A program made the position numbers and the translations under genes. Shown piece after piece: positions 14,788 through 26,478 of a DNA stretch of 64,000 nt. The DNA comes from Hirudo medicinalis. Its lineage: Eukaryota; Annelida; Clitellata; Hirudinida; Hirudinidae. Numbering within the stretch: position 1 is the stretch's first letter; each line of letters opens with the position of its first letter. The notes under the pieces were generated by a model. It saw only the letters and a program-made list of their open reading frames with translations. It had not been told where the DNA came from and made no database searches. The DNA lies in assembly GCA_011800805.1 (NCBI GenBank), contig MPNW01000105.1, forward strand, positions 113,092-177,091, written 5' to 3'.

Positions 14788-16611
14788 TAAATAAATTATT
14801 ATTATCAACTTAAAACCATTATCTTTAAATTACATGTCAGTGGACATTTTAGGTTAATTTCTTTAACGCATTGAAGAACCACGTCCAAATGGGCAACGAT
14901 GTAAGACTTGGTTGTTACATGCTCCCTATCCTCAGGACGCAAGTCCAAGTGTAAGCCTTTAATAAGGAAGGGGTTCTTGTCAGTTCTTGGGCCAGTTTTG
15001 CTTTAAGATTCTGTTCGGAGTTGTTGAAGTAATTAATTGCAATTTAAGCAGAAACAACCTCTAAAAGAGGGAAAATAATCCATTTCTTAAACTACAATTA
15101 TTTATTATAAACTACAATTATTTTAAATCGCATCAATGAGGAGAGTAGTTTTTTTGGAAAGTCGTCGTCTATCCAAATGAATCGAGAGACGGTCGTGTTA
15201 AATATGCCAATCAGCGACCTTCGGAATTCTGAAGAATTTGGCTAATTCTGGCGGGACATCTGTGTTCAAAGAATTTCTCAGAATGATCGCTTTCTTATTT
15301 TTTGTTTTGTTTTTATTTTAATGCAGGCATCGTCTCAACGGATGCAACAAGTCGTTGAGCGTCGACAAGAAGAGGAATTACATAAAGAAACCCCTGAACG
15401 CATTCATGTTGTTCATGAAAGAGATGAGACAGAAGGTCATAGAAGAATGCACACTGAAGGAATCGGCTGCAATAAACCAAATATTGGGCAGGAAGGTGAG
15501 ACTCGTGTTTACCTTAGCAGCTTTTCTTTCAGATGACAACTTCGTCGCTTCTAACCTGTGGACTTTAGCCTTCAACTCTTCTTGTTCTCAGTTCTCTCAA
15601 CTTTACGACGACAATATTTACAATATACCATATTTACAATTACTGCAATCTTCTCGGCCGAGGCATCTCGGACGATGAAAAGACGAAGACATTGAAATTC
15701 GATTCAGTGCTAACTTCGGTTCTTGAGCTGAGACTGCCTTCTCATTGTCATTTATTTGTTGTCACTTCCACGTCAATGGACTGACGAGATGGAGGAACCT
15801 GCTGGATGAAGCGCATGTCCTTCGGCGGGACTTTGCATGCGTGGAGCTCCATAATTTGGATTTCAAGCGATGAGGGTAATGAGGTGGTTCGCGGCTTCGT
15901 TTGATGAGCTGCGCGGTTGTTTTCGATACACACTCTCGTTATTTTTGACACACACACCTAGCCAGACCGGTCGCAGGCGAAGATTTTAATCGAGTGAACC
16001 TTGATCCGACAAAAAGTCGATTTGGTTGAGGCTGCTATGAAAGAGTTATATTTAGTCTCCTCTTTCTGATGCCTCAAGTCTCTAAACTTGTAGTTTGCAG
16101 TCTACAAGAATGTATTATCGGAATGTATCAGCACTATCAAAATGTCTTTTGGACTTTGGCTGTCGTAAGGACTTAGAGACCGCCTAATGTGAGGGATCCT
16201 GCGAAACTAGGACTACTTTGCTCAGGGGTATTTGCCGGCGATTGTAGTGTTTTGCTCCACCATCTTTAGACGGGCACGTGCAAGCCCCAATTTGGGTTAC
16301 ATCAATTAATTATTCATCCTGTAAGTACTCATTTATGGCATGTGGTTTCTCTGGCGAGTATCTGTTAGCGCTATCCTTGTTTCTCCGCTTCTTCATTCGT
16401 CTGATGTGCTTGTTATGTGCACCCATGTGCAAACCCTTGTGCGTGTGTGCCTATGCAATGTTTCGCTTTGAACATTTCTGATGCCGATATGAAAGTTCGT
16501 TATTATTATTATTATTATTGTTATTTTTACAATTGTTTATTATTATTATTATTGTTATTATTATTATTATTATTGTTATTATTATTATTATTGTTATTAT
16601 TATTACTATTG

Positions 16612-16678
<67 letters not shown>

Positions 16679-19600
16679 TAGTATTATTAATACTTGGTCA
16701 CCACTTGTTACTGTCGTCAGAGAGGGTGACGTCACCTGTGTACGTTGGCCAATGTGCTTATGCTGGAAAAACAAGAAGACACGAAGGAAGCATGATCGGT
16801 TGAGCGAATTCAATTTTCTTCCTTTCTTCCATTTTATCTTCATTAGTAGCTCTTCCGAGATCAAAGAGACTTTTCTTTGCCTGCGATGTTGCTGCGACCA
16901 CGATTTCCGTTGCGTTGCTGGATCACTATCATCATCATCATCGTCGTCGTCATCATCGTTATCGTCGTTGCAGACCTTCGCTCGCCTCCGAGTTTGTCAT
17001 CTTCCATTTTAAGCTTCCTTTACTTGTTTCTTCCATTCTTCTTATTAGGGCGCCCTCTGACTAATTCCAGAAAAGCGAGGTATTTCCAGTCGGTCGCCGT
17101 GTACGAGCCGCCTACCTGTTCGCCGACGTTTTTAAGTGGCTCGGTTTGTAAGGTACACGGTTTTTTCGTGACAGACATCAAAGAAAGGGAGTATCGGTCG
17201 TCTTAAATTTGTACGAGCATGAAGATGAGGATGTGTGGGGAGCTAAGGTGGGGGCTAGCGTTGCTTGAAAAAAAAAAACAAGAAGCTTGTGCGTGGGTTG
17301 ACGTGTAAACGTTATTCCATTTCATTTAGTAGGCACATCGCTCAGGTGTTGCCAGAAGGAACCTAATGGTGTTTTGTTCTGCAGGAGTATGTTTTTCATA
17401 CGTGGTTTCCTTTTCTGTCGAGATGGAGGAGTTGGCCTAATCACCTGTCTCCTAGCATTGTCTTAATTGTTTCAAATTGTGCCTTATTAGTAAATGTTTA
17501 AAATAATTACCTTTCTCGGAATCGACCCATTTCTTTTTAAATATCGCGAGGTATTCTTACCTCATCTTACGAAGGACTGCGCTATTCGAGTGGTCTTAGA
17601 AACTCTGGCTGATCCATTAATTCGTCATCTCCTCCGAATAATAGGATACTTATTAACTCATTAATCTGTTTGCCCACAACGACATTTTAATGAACGTCTA
17701 CTTTTTACTCAATCGTCCGAAAGCTGTCGTAAATGTAGTCGGTCTTTCTCATGCAAAAATGTTTCATATTTGTCAGTATTAATTGGATGGCTTCAACTTC
17801 TAATTATAAGAGCTCTTTTAACGACCCCTTCCTTCCTTCTACTTAATCTTTTCAATAATAATAATAATTAATATTATAATATAGATATAACTATTATTAT
17901 CATTAAGTTGTTATTACCATAGAAATACCATAATACTGTTATAATAATTATTTATTATTATGGCTTAGTCCAGTCAAGAAATACTGTTGTACATCATATC
18001 AATATCAATTATCGTGAACTTCACAAATCCAATTAGCCATTACACATTAGTATGTCAATCAATAATCATACGATTATTATCATGAAAGCCTCATTTCCAT
18101 CTTCTATCGTCCTAGTGGCACGCTTTGGAACGATCTGAGCAGGCCAAGTATTACGAGATGGCGAAGAAAGAAAAGGAACTCCATATGCAGCTACATCCGG
18201 GATGGAGCGCCAGGGACAACTATGCCACCCATACGAAAAAGAAGAAATTAAAACGAGAGAACCAAGACTCCCTTCTTGACTCAGGTCTGTTGACCCCTTT
18301 TTCTTTGATTTATTTTTTATTTTTATTTTTGAGATTCTAATGAGCCTCGTTGCGTATTTATTAGTGTATTAAAATCTCGCTCGAAAGTTCTTCAAACAGT
18401 GGTTGAGGACGCAATTCAATTTGGAAGAAGGCAAAAAATAAATGAATGAGATTCTAAGTAGATATTAAAGCTCTCCGTTGGTTATAGGGGAAGTCGTTCT
18501 ATAAGCTTGTTGATGCCGAGACATCAGAAATGTTCCAGATAAGAAGATTATATAAGAAACGAAAATAATGAAGAGTGTTGAACCTCAGATTTAATGTTCT
18601 TTGTTACGGCTTGCGTTCGTTCACTTTTGCGAATTCGTTGGCCGCGAAAGCTCGCGTGCACTTAAAGGCATTTCTTGTTAATTGTTTAATAATTCCATGC
18701 TCCAACTTTTCCTCTCCTTTCCAGACTCTCAGAGCAGCAAGAAACTTAGGGTGAATTTCACTAACTCCGGTGATGCCTGCCAAACACCCAGGTAGATTTG
18801 CTCGCTTTCACTCTTCGCGAATAACAACAAAGAAAGCGGCTCAATAATAAGGGATTAAGGATTACTTTTATTGCAAGCTTAATTTTCAGATTACCACCTG
18901 GTGATTCCATGAATAGGCACGGTATATCCTCTTTAAAAAATCAAGTCGTCCTATGAAGGTTGTCCATTAGCATTTTCTGCTCATAATCTACGCAATGATT
19001 GTTTTTTCGTCGTATGCCGGCCGAGCTATAAATCAAGGACTAACAATAATCTATAACGATGGAGTCATTCTGTGTGACCAACGAGCGCATGAATGAATGA
19101 ATGTGTGAGGGAGGAGGTAGTGCGAGAATTCCTAACCATGTCCTCCTGATCACGCACTTTACCTGACCATGCACCTCACCTGGATCTGAAGATGGGACAT
19201 CTAAAAAGTACTCTGAATCGATCATTTAATTCATTAACTGGTGGGAGTTTGAAAGAAAGATGGATGGATGGAGAGAAAAGAGAAAGAGTAATTTACTCCT
19301 GACCGTCAGCATGTGCTCCTAGTCATTAACTTCATTAAACGCGAGCTCTTTTATCTGACTACCCTGACTCACTCAATTACCTCAGAGATCATTTGAATTA
19401 TTACTAGTTGTGGGTGCAGACAGGATTTATCAAAAGATAATGACTCAGCCTGCTCGGCACTTAGCGCGATCTTGGAAGGCCTGTAGGAACCTGACTTATA
19501 TGCTGGCGTAGCATCCCATCTCTTCATCTCGCCATCATCTCATCTCATTCATATCTTTTGAGCATTTTCACTGCTCTCCCTAACCCTACGTTGTAAATAC

Positions 19601-19794
19601 ACGTTGTTCGCCGGCTTTTTTCAAGCTTTAGACTTTATATTTATAATTTCAACAACAAAAAATGTATCTTATTTGGTAAAACGTGTTTGTGAATATTTGC
19701 AACATGTTGAACTTTCGAATTATTCTGTTTCAGCCTAACCGCCATCAGTCCCGGCATCAGTTTGAAGACAGTTCACAGTCAAAAAGTTCTTTGA
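3527..19794 (+). CDS. TCF/LEF: TCF/LEF HMG-box transcription factor (Wnt effector)
   Basis: Nuclear DNA-binding partner of beta-catenin in canonical Wnt signalling. Eleven exons join in frame (1236 nt, 411 aa): 3527-3676, 3748-3823, 3901-3998, 5752-5814, 6170-6290, 7447-7525, 10029-10211, 15327-15495, 18116-18284, 18725-18791, 19734-19794. The start at 3527 gives MPQ as in vertebrate TCFs; an in-frame ATG at 3506 would add seven residues. Residues 10-30 are the beta-catenin-binding region ([20 protein letters not shown]). The middle is proline-rich and includes [18 protein letters not shown], typical of invertebrate TCF/Pangolin. The HMG box is at about 276-344 ([46 protein letters not shown]), followed by a basic tail KKKKLKR at 354-360. 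Intron 1 appears to use a GC donor. The 5752-5814 exon rests on splice sites and phase only. The last exon is uncertain, and I see no C-clamp. Confidence 0.92.
3677..3747 (+). other. Probable GC-AG intron in the TCF gene
   Basis: The coding frame at 3674-3676 (GAG) is followed by GCAAGC, which fits the GC-AG donor consensus AG|GCAAGT. There is no GT donor before the frame hits a stop shortly after. The acceptor CTTGACAG ends at 3747 and the next exon continues in phase 0. Confidence 0.7.
3999..5751 (+). other. TCF intron 3
   Basis: Intron of 1.75 kb with a strong donor (GTAAGT at 3999) and acceptor (TTTCAG ending 5751). Open frames inside it (3900-4118 tail, 4381-4596, 4872-5111) show no recognisable protein and are not supported as exons. 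Confidence 0.7.
10212..15326 (+). other. TCF intron 7, 5.1 kb, before the first HMG exon
   Basis: Largest intron of the gene, between the proline-rich exon and the first HMG exon; the phases on both sides match (2 then 1 nt). It holds a (CT)n run at about 11770-11791 and AAT microsatellites at 14466-14491 and 14743-14786. I see no coding exon. The length is compatible with intronic enhancers, but no specific site can be claimed. Confidence 0.7.
14466..14786. repeat. AAT/ATA microsatellite arrays
   Basis: Two nearly pure AAT runs, at 14466-14491 and about 14743-14786, lie within AT-rich sequence in the TCF intron. Confidence 0.9.
16499..16680. repeat. Long (TTA/TTG)n microsatellite in TCF intron 8
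   Basis: About 180 bp of TTA with interspersed TTG units, lying in the intron between the two HMG exons. It creates long spurious poly-Leu and poly-Ile open frames on both strands. Confidence 0.95.
16926..16972. repeat. ATC/GTC microsatellite
   Basis: A short trinucleotide array of ATC and GTC units in the same TCF intron. Confidence 0.85.
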
Positions 19795-20609
19795 AGATTT
19801 CATCTTGCAATAAAAAAAAAACATTGGCTCTTCGAAGACTAGCAGTTCTACTGGTGAACGTATTTTAAGAATCGTCACTTTAAAAACTGCGAGCCTACAA
19901 AAAACAAATGATGGTATTTTTATACTTTGCTAGTCAAGTCCGAACCATTGCTATCCGAATGTAAGACCAAGGAGACCGTTTATAAAATTCACTCGTCAAT
20001 TTTCGTCATCTTTTTATTTTCAAGAGCAGCATTGCATTGCACTTTCTCCCACATCTAATTTTTGCTTCTCACTTTCTGCTTGATATTGGTAGTCATCAGC
20101 TTCCTCGGTTTTCAATGCCATGGACATTCACGTGTTTAGCCAGTCAATTTGTTAGAACCATTGCTAGTCAGGCAAAAGAGCAAGTTTCAGTCCAACAGAC
20201 CTCAGACAGCTTAGGTATTTCAGTAAGAGAACAAGTCACGCTTAAATTACTCACGCCAAGGTTTACTCCGGTTAATCATTTGTCATTTGTTTTTGACGAT
20301 GTGTTGTTTTGTAAATAAGTATTTCGTGCGACTGTGTACATTGTCTGACGATCATGACTTGCGATTAATTATGACTTTTACCTGTGAATTATGCTTCGTA
20401 CCCTCGTCAATTTTCCTATTTTTTAGTTGATTTTATCGCCACTTCGATGGTTGTGGCCGACACTTCAGGAAACTGAGGACGTTTTTGATATTAGCTCTGG
20501 AGATGTTTTCAATGTTAATTGAAGCGTGCCTTTGTGTGGACGGATGTTTTTTCCATGGTTTGTAACTTCATGAATGCGATCATCAGCATCATCACCATCG
20601 TCGTCGTCG

Positions 20610-20644
<35 letters not shown>

Positions 20645-23322
20645 GAGGCGTATCCTTCTTCGTCGAAGTTTCAGCACAAAATGACAGCAACTGCGGTGTC
20701 GTTGTCGTCTGCGGGCACTGACGAGAATGAAAGTGTTATTATTCCTCACGTTTCTTCTATTTTTTTATCAAGTTCATTCTTGGGGTGTTTTCCGGGCAAC
20801 TTTTGAATTCTTTGAGCGATTACAGGTTGGACTTGATGAATCGCATGAATCGTATTTATCGACGAGCCGCCGTAAGATCCTCGTGGGTTTATCGGCGGCA
20901 AAGAGAATGCAACATGAGGATGATAGGCTTTCAGTAACGTTGGTTAACACACTTCACAGAGTCGCTAATTACACCCTAATTGAGAGGAAAAAAGCACAAA
21001 CATGAATAACTCCGGAGTTGAGTAAGATGTTAGATGCGTTTATTTTTAACCTCAAAAACATTGTTCGTGTTTCTATCGGTCATTCCTTGATGATTTTCTG
21101 GAACTTTAGATCGAATGTTCAAATTGGAACTTATTAAACTTTCAACCAATGAAAATAATTAGTTAAGCGATATTACAATTCATGTTAAGAACCTCAACTC
21201 AAACCCTCCTGTCCTGATGAGTTTTGTAGAGCACGATCGTGCTAGGGGGAATTGTAAGCAATTATTGGAAATCCTTAATTACGGCTTAATTAAAAATGTG
21301 ATGAAACAAATTCTTTCTTGAACGTCAATCTGTTGTAATTATGGAGCGCTTCATTATTCCAATGGACAAAGCTGTTGAATGAGGTAACTGCTCTTTAGAT
21401 CTTTCAAATGCTTCTTTCTCGTGCTAAGTACAAGCTACTTAATCACCGGGGTTTGTTAATAAAGCTCTAGCATCCGCTCTTTTGGACCTACTCTGTTGTG
21501 GGAGCTAATTATGAGCTGTTTGAGAATAAACACACGATCAATCAGACCAACATGCTTCTTTATGGCATGGTCTCCGCTACACTCAGACTTGTTTGCCGAT
21601 GGAGCACATTTGACGGAAGACGCCTTTCTTCGTCCGGAAATGTGTTCTGGAAACTTGTTTTTAGTTCTCCCGGTTCAAAGTTTTTCGAGGATGAAATCAG
21701 TTAAACATCTGAATGTCATTGTATTTTACATCGTTTACATTGTATTTAATGACGTGATTACTAACCATCGCGATAAACGCTCTCAAAATGAATGTTATTG
21801 GAACATTTGCAGTAATTTCTTTTAATATCCTAATTTGAGCAATTGGATTAAAAGGAGTAAATGAGTCAATGTTATCACAATTAATGTTAATACAATGCGT
21901 GACGCACATTTGCTACTCATTTCTGCAAAAAATTCAAACTTTTCATTAAAAGCTTGAGGCAAGAAAATTTAGATAAAAGATTCACTTTCAAACGATAAAT
22001 ACTTTACTACGATTTTGCTAGCCAAAATTTAAGGATTATTACAAAATTTCCAAAGTGAAATTTTTATTCTGTTGTGAAACTCAACATCCCTTACACAAAT
22101 ACATTTGTTTGTTTAAGAATTGTATTTCTGTAAAAATATAAATAATACAAAAAGACTAAGATTGGGTCTAAAAATTATATAGGAATAAATAACAGAAGTG
22201 GTTAAAAAACGTAACAAAAATACGAGGCTAAATTTAGCGATGAGTATGAACAGCTTATTACTGGCTGTCCTAATTATTACAAATTCGTCAAAACACGATG
22301 CTCAATTATACTTTCCCGAAAATCTAACTCCGCATCTCATCGTCTTAACTATTCATGTTGTGAAGGTACCTCAGTTGATTCATGAATTCGGCAAATGCTT
22401 TGAACATTTAATTTTCCACAAGAAAGTTATACTGCACAACGAGAAAAGGAGCAACAAAATTCAAAATTTCCAAAAGAATTTTAAAAACTTTGAGATTTCT
22501 TTGGACAGTTGGATTTTATCGACTTTTTTTTATATTTATTATTCTGAGTTATTCGGACTAACTGTTAACCGTTAACTGGCTAGCTTGTCATGAAAGTTAA
22601 AAGTTAATTTTAGATGTTTTTACGGGAGGCAAAGGCTCAACCTGAACAAACCACCTGAAACAAACAACTGAGATGCATCACGTATGAAGTATTGGGCAGT
22701 TAGTTGGTTTGAAGAATTAGAGTCAGATCGGATATCCGCGATGTCTATGCGTATTTTTATCAAAAACTTTTTCTTGTAATTTTCTTGATTAAATTAAAAT
22801 TTAGCCAATGCTTTAAAGACACTATTTATGGTCAATTAATTTTGTGTAGAATATTTTTCATTAAAAATAATAATATAATATTTTCATTTCACCACTGATG
22901 AACACCACCAATCATATGATTCGATTAATAAGAGATTTAATTAATTTACATATATGAAATTTATAAATCTATTTTAGTTATTCCTTCGTTCGGGTTGGCA
23001 AACGAAGAATTAGACAGCATTCAACAAAGACAGAATCTAAAACGAAGCACATTTCAAGCCTCACACTCCCCAGTGAGGTTCGGAAAAATATTTTTTAAAA
23101 TAGGAGAAAGCAGTCATTAAGTTTACATCTTGGAAGTGGGCATAAAAGTTGATAAACAAATGAGCACAATCCTTTGCACATGTACAAAACGAAAATCAAA
23201 ACACCTATTGAACATTTTAAGAATGAATAAGGGGCATGAAGAAATTCATATTTGTTGTTCATATATCGAGCTTATACATTCATTCTTAAAGGTTGGCTGA
23301 TGTATGTTACATTCTGTTGTTA
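19795..23322. other. TCF 3' UTR and intergenic sequence, no supported gene
   Basis: Downstream of the proposed TCF stop. Open frames at 20037-20318, 20519-20806, 20727-21005, 21496-21825 and 22198-22575 have no recognisable domains; some are driven by microsatellites. A (CATCGT/CAT)n array lies at 20578-20641. From 21800 on the DNA is strongly AT-rich. Confidence 0.5.
20578..20641. repeat. CAT/CGT microsatellite
   Basis: A run of CAT and CGT trinucleotides that ends in about ten CAT units. Confidence 0.9.
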
Positions 23323-24951
23323 GTTGGTTGGTTGGTTGGTTAAGACATGAAGCAGTTCGATTTACTAATAAACTACTGATCTCAATATACAATTAAGTAA
23401 ATCACCATTTACAAGCACCTTGTAAAATTTCCTTTCATGTGGGGCAATGGTTCTTGTAAATTATGCAAATGAACGACTTTTGGCTTAGAAATATTATTAA
23501 GGCCGCTTCCGTTTTGGGCTCGTTTCATCAAATTAAAGGCCTTGTTGGAAAGATGAAACATTAAATTGTCATTAGGAAATCTATATAAATGGTATGAAAT
23601 CAAAAACTTTCTTTCTCCAAATCATCTTAGTTATGCAACGGACTTTAATCAAATAAATAAATAAAAACTTTCTTTTGTATTCACTTCATCATGGGCAAGA
23701 AAGCAGGTCTGACAGAAGAAGAAAGAGGACAAATTGTAGCCTTCAGGAAGGCAAATTATTCAACAAGAAAGATCGCTAAAGAATTGAATAGGTCAAGATG
23801 TGTCATAAAATGTTTTTTAGATGATCCAGATTCGCATGGGAAGAAGTATGTGGGCGGAAGACCGAAAAAACTCTCGAAACAGAGTCAGAGACGGCTCATC
23901 AGGGAGGCTTCACGAGGAGAATATTCTTGTAAGCAGCTGAAAGACAAGTTGGATTTGGATGTNTTTGGATGTTCATGTGAGGACAATCTCCAACTATCTT
24001 AATTCAAGTGGACAGCTGAAGTATGAAATGAGAAAGCGAGCTCCAGCGTTGAAAAGCCATCACAAGGAAAAGCGACTCCTCTGGGCCAAAGAGATGGTCA
24101 ATTATAATGAAAGGTGGGAACGCGTGATTTTCTCAGATGAGAAAGAATTCAACCTAGATGGGCCAGATGGTCATAAATACTACTGGCATGACCTCAGAAA
24201 AGAAAAAGATGTTTTTTTTAGCAGGAAACATGGAGGAGGTTCTGTAATGGTCTGGGGAGGAATTTCAGCATTTGGGAAGACTGAGTTGGTGTTTTTGAAA
24301 GGAAGGCAGGACTCTCAGAAATACATCAAAATGCTCAAGGATCATCTCCTTCTTTTTGTTGAAACAAAAGAACATGAATTTCAGCAAGATAACGCTCCAA
24401 TTCATGTTTCGAAGGCAACTAGAGCATTTTTCCATGAGTCCAACATGCAGGTTATGGATTGGCCTGCATGTTCCCCCGACTTGAATCCAATTGAAAATGT
24501 CTAGGGTCTACTTTCAAGATCAGTTTATGGCAATGGACGTCAATATGACACTGAAAAAGATTTGAAGGAAGCGATTTGGAGCTCCTGGAGAGACCTGGAT
24601 GGAAACATCATCAAAGCACTGATTTCCTCCATGAAAAATAGGTGCATAGATGTTATTTCCAAGAAAGGAGGAATAACATCCTATTGAAATATTATTTTAT
24701 TTGGTTTTAATAAAATTTTTTTGCCAAACNAATTTATGCATTTGTTTGAAGACTGTCGTAACAATATTTCTATGCAAAAAAATGGTTATTTGTGGAATTT
24801 AGGCTTAATTCTTAATCAAAGCGAATAAAAACTTACGAGCTATATTCTATAAGGATAATATACATTTCTTCTAAATTTGAGCTTTGTGCGCTGTTTTAAA
24901 CTTAAGTTATTTCAAAAAATAGGGACTGTCTTAACCTTTTTTCTAGCACTG
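23323..24951 (+). mobile_element. Tc1-family DNA transposon, almost complete
   Basis: The span of about 1.63 kb fits Tc1 elements. The right end runs TGTCTTAACC (24927-24936), CTTTTTTCTAGCACTG, then the target TA at 24952-24953. The ten bases GGTTAAGACA at 23338-23347 are the inverted match at equal depth on the left. The left terminus itself is overgrown by a TTGG repeat and no longer matches well. The transposase gene lies between the ends. Two single N bases (23963 and 24730) are inside the element, as expected for a repeat that is hard to assemble. Confidence 0.8.
23691..24687 (+). pseudogene. Tc1-type DD34E transposase, interrupted
   Basis: Cut-and-paste transposase of the IS630/Tc1/mariner superfamily. 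The N-terminal helix-turn-helix region reads GLTEEERGQIVAFRKANYS and KIAKELNRSR. The catalytic core has IFSDEKEF (first D), FQQDNAPIHVS (second D) and SPDLNPIENV (E), with 34 residues between the second D and the E, so it is DD34E, the Tc1 signature. GGGSVMVWGG is present. The frame is broken twice. At 23963 an N is flanked on both sides by the same nine bases (TTTGGATGT), so that break looks like an assembly artefact. At 24502-24504 a TAG sits where the family has the Trp of ENVW, a single-base nonsense change. The rest reads to TAS-like end KKGGITSY and a stop near 24687. Probably a recently active, now dead copy. Confidence 0.88.
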
Positions 24952-25303
24952 TATGCCGAATTTATACTTGGTTTTATTCAGTAAATATTCAGTCCACAAA
25001 TGGGTATTATTACCTGTAAATACCATTTACGCAATAATCTTAATATTAGCTAATACATAATAGTCCTCTGCATAATTATAATAAATATATTTTGCTGAAT
25101 AGGGCTCTTGGATACTATGGGATCAGGTCCGGATTAAGCCTTTCATAGGCCAAAGCACATCAGAAATTATAGGCCATGGTCAAGTGAGAAAATATTTTTA
25201 GGGTGCAACAGCAAAAGAAATTTAATTCTTTATCGAAATTTTCATTTTATCCCATATACATTAAAAAAAAATACTTATATAAAATATTTAATAAGTATAA
25301 AAT

Positions 25304-25860
25304 TTACAATGGGGCCTTTCGGCTCTTCTTTCTGGCAAATATGTCTATCGTTTCAGAAAAGTTGATAAAACGAAGTAATTCACATTCAATAAACAATAGA
25401 GTAAGGCTGGACATCTTAAATTGTCCAATTGTTTATCGTTTGTAATTCTTCATACGTTTCAACTTTGAGAATGATCTTTCTCCCTCACAAATGGCACCAA
25501 AGATAAGGAGGTAAGTGCTTAAAGCAATATTCACATTTGGAAAACTAGTTTGTTTTCAATCAGAACCTTCAGCATTTCATGGACTGTATTCATCTCAGGA
25601 AACATTCGCGAAAACAGGACAAATTCATCTTCCAAATATAAAGGGTATGATTTCACTCGTGCCTTACTGTTGGCCTGAGTCTCCGCAATGTTTTTTATCT
25701 GTGAGAAAACTGAGTTTTTCATTCAAGCCTCAATATGCTTTCTTTCGTTTAACCATTTCCACAATTAGTTTGTCAAATGTAACATTGATAGTTTCAATTT
25801 GAAAACGTTTTCTTGGTGTCGTCACAGCTTCATCTGTTGTTGTAACTGTTGTTTATTAAC
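25304..25860 (-). pseudogene. hAT-superfamily transposase fragment (ZMYM1-like C-terminal half)
   Basis: Minus-strand translation in pieces gives, in order: RKRFQIETINVTFDKLI, then EMNTVHEMLKVLIENKL, then NVNIALSTYLLIFGAICE, GERSFSKLKRMKNYK, and finally INFSETIDIFARKKSRKAPL before a stop at 25304-25306. This is the C-terminal dimerisation region of hAT transposases of the zinc-finger MYM/TTF type (AERSFSKLKxIKxYLRSTM ... DFDxxIDxFAxxKARK). There are several frame changes, and a stop replaces the residue after KNYKR. Only a decayed fragment remains. The tRNA-like sequence and a second Tc1 fragment follow directly at higher coordinates. Confidence 0.8.
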
Positions 25861-25890
25861 GTCCGTTACATAACTAGATTAGGACGATGC

Positions 25891-25956
25891 TCCCGCAACC
25901 GGGTTCGAATACGTGTCACCGAGAGGCGGTAGTCTTAACCGTTAGACTATGCGGGA
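25891..25956 (-). pseudogene. tRNA-Glu-like pseudogene or tRNA-derived SINE head
   Basis: On the minus strand the 66 nt start with TCCCGCA and end with TGCGGGA, a perfect 7 bp acceptor stem. They contain a D-arm-like GTCTAACGGTTAAGAC, a CCGCCTCTC segment resembling a Glu(CTC) anticodon arm, and a TTCGAAC T-loop. The molecule is about 6 nt short in the anticodon arm, and three of five T-stem pairs are lost, so it is not a working tRNA. It sits between two transposon fragments, which suggests a retroposed copy or SINE head. No 3' body of a SINE could be recognised. Confidence 0.6.
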
Positions 25957-25983
25957 GGACAACATTTTCAACTGCAAGGCTCA

Positions 25984-26478
25984 ATAAATATTATTGGCAC
26001 GATGTCAGAGAGCCCAAAAAAACATTTTTTAACAGAAATTTCGGAGGTGGCTCAGTGATGGTCTGGGCTGCCATTTCCTCTCGTGGTTCATCTGAACTCG
26101 TCTTCTTGGAGGGGAAGCAGAACTCACTAAAATATGTTGGAACACTGGACCAGTATCTGTTTCCGATGTGTGACAAATTTGGATATGATGCAGTCATTTT
26201 TCAGCAAGACAAAAACTTTTTCAAGAAAAGGAATTTGAAGGTTCTGAGGTGGCCAGCTCACTCCAGAGACTTGAAACCCATTGAAAACATGTGGGCACTG
26301 CTTGCTAGGGAGGTACACTCGAATGGAAAGCAATATTTCAGTGTTCAGGAACTGAAAGATGCTTTGAATAAGGCCTGGAATAAACTGGATAAAAAGAGCT
26401 TGAAACCTTTCCTGGATTCATTAAAAAATAGAGTTCAAGAGTTAATTATTAAGAAAGGAAATAAGATATCTATAGGTA
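25984..26478 (+). pseudogene. Second, more decayed Tc1 transposase fragment
   Basis: C-terminal half of a Tc1-type transposase related to, but diverged from, the copy at 23.7 kb. KYYWHDVREPKKTFFNRN and GGGSVMVWAA are followed by VIFQQDK (second catalytic D), then a deletion of roughly a dozen residues, and RDLKPIENMWALL (catalytic E). The rest, ELKDALNKAWNKLDKKSLK, still aligns with the family. The N-terminal DNA-binding half is missing; the upstream sequence is tRNA-like and hAT-derived. The change of the conserved SPDLNP to SRDLKP and the deletion show it is dead. Confidence 0.82.

Noticed and set aside
16417..17012. Long poly-Leu/poly-Ile open frames on both strands
   Set aside because: They are translations of the (TTA/TTG)n microsatellite in a TCF intron.
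19683..19868. Alternative frame through the last TCF exon ([18 protein letters not shown]...)
   Set aside because: It does not match the phase 2 exit of the preceding exon; the phase-compatible frame stops at 19794.
20037..20318. 93-codon open frame after the TCF stop, considered as a further TCF exon
   Set aside because: No TCF C-terminal motif and no acceptor in the required phase.
21496..21825. Two overlapping plus-strand open frames of 68 and 109 codons
   Set aside because: Neither frame shows a domain, splice context or clear codon bias over the other.
22198..22575. 125-codon open frame on the plus strand
   Set aside because: AT-driven composition, no ATG at its start, no recognisable domain or splice context.
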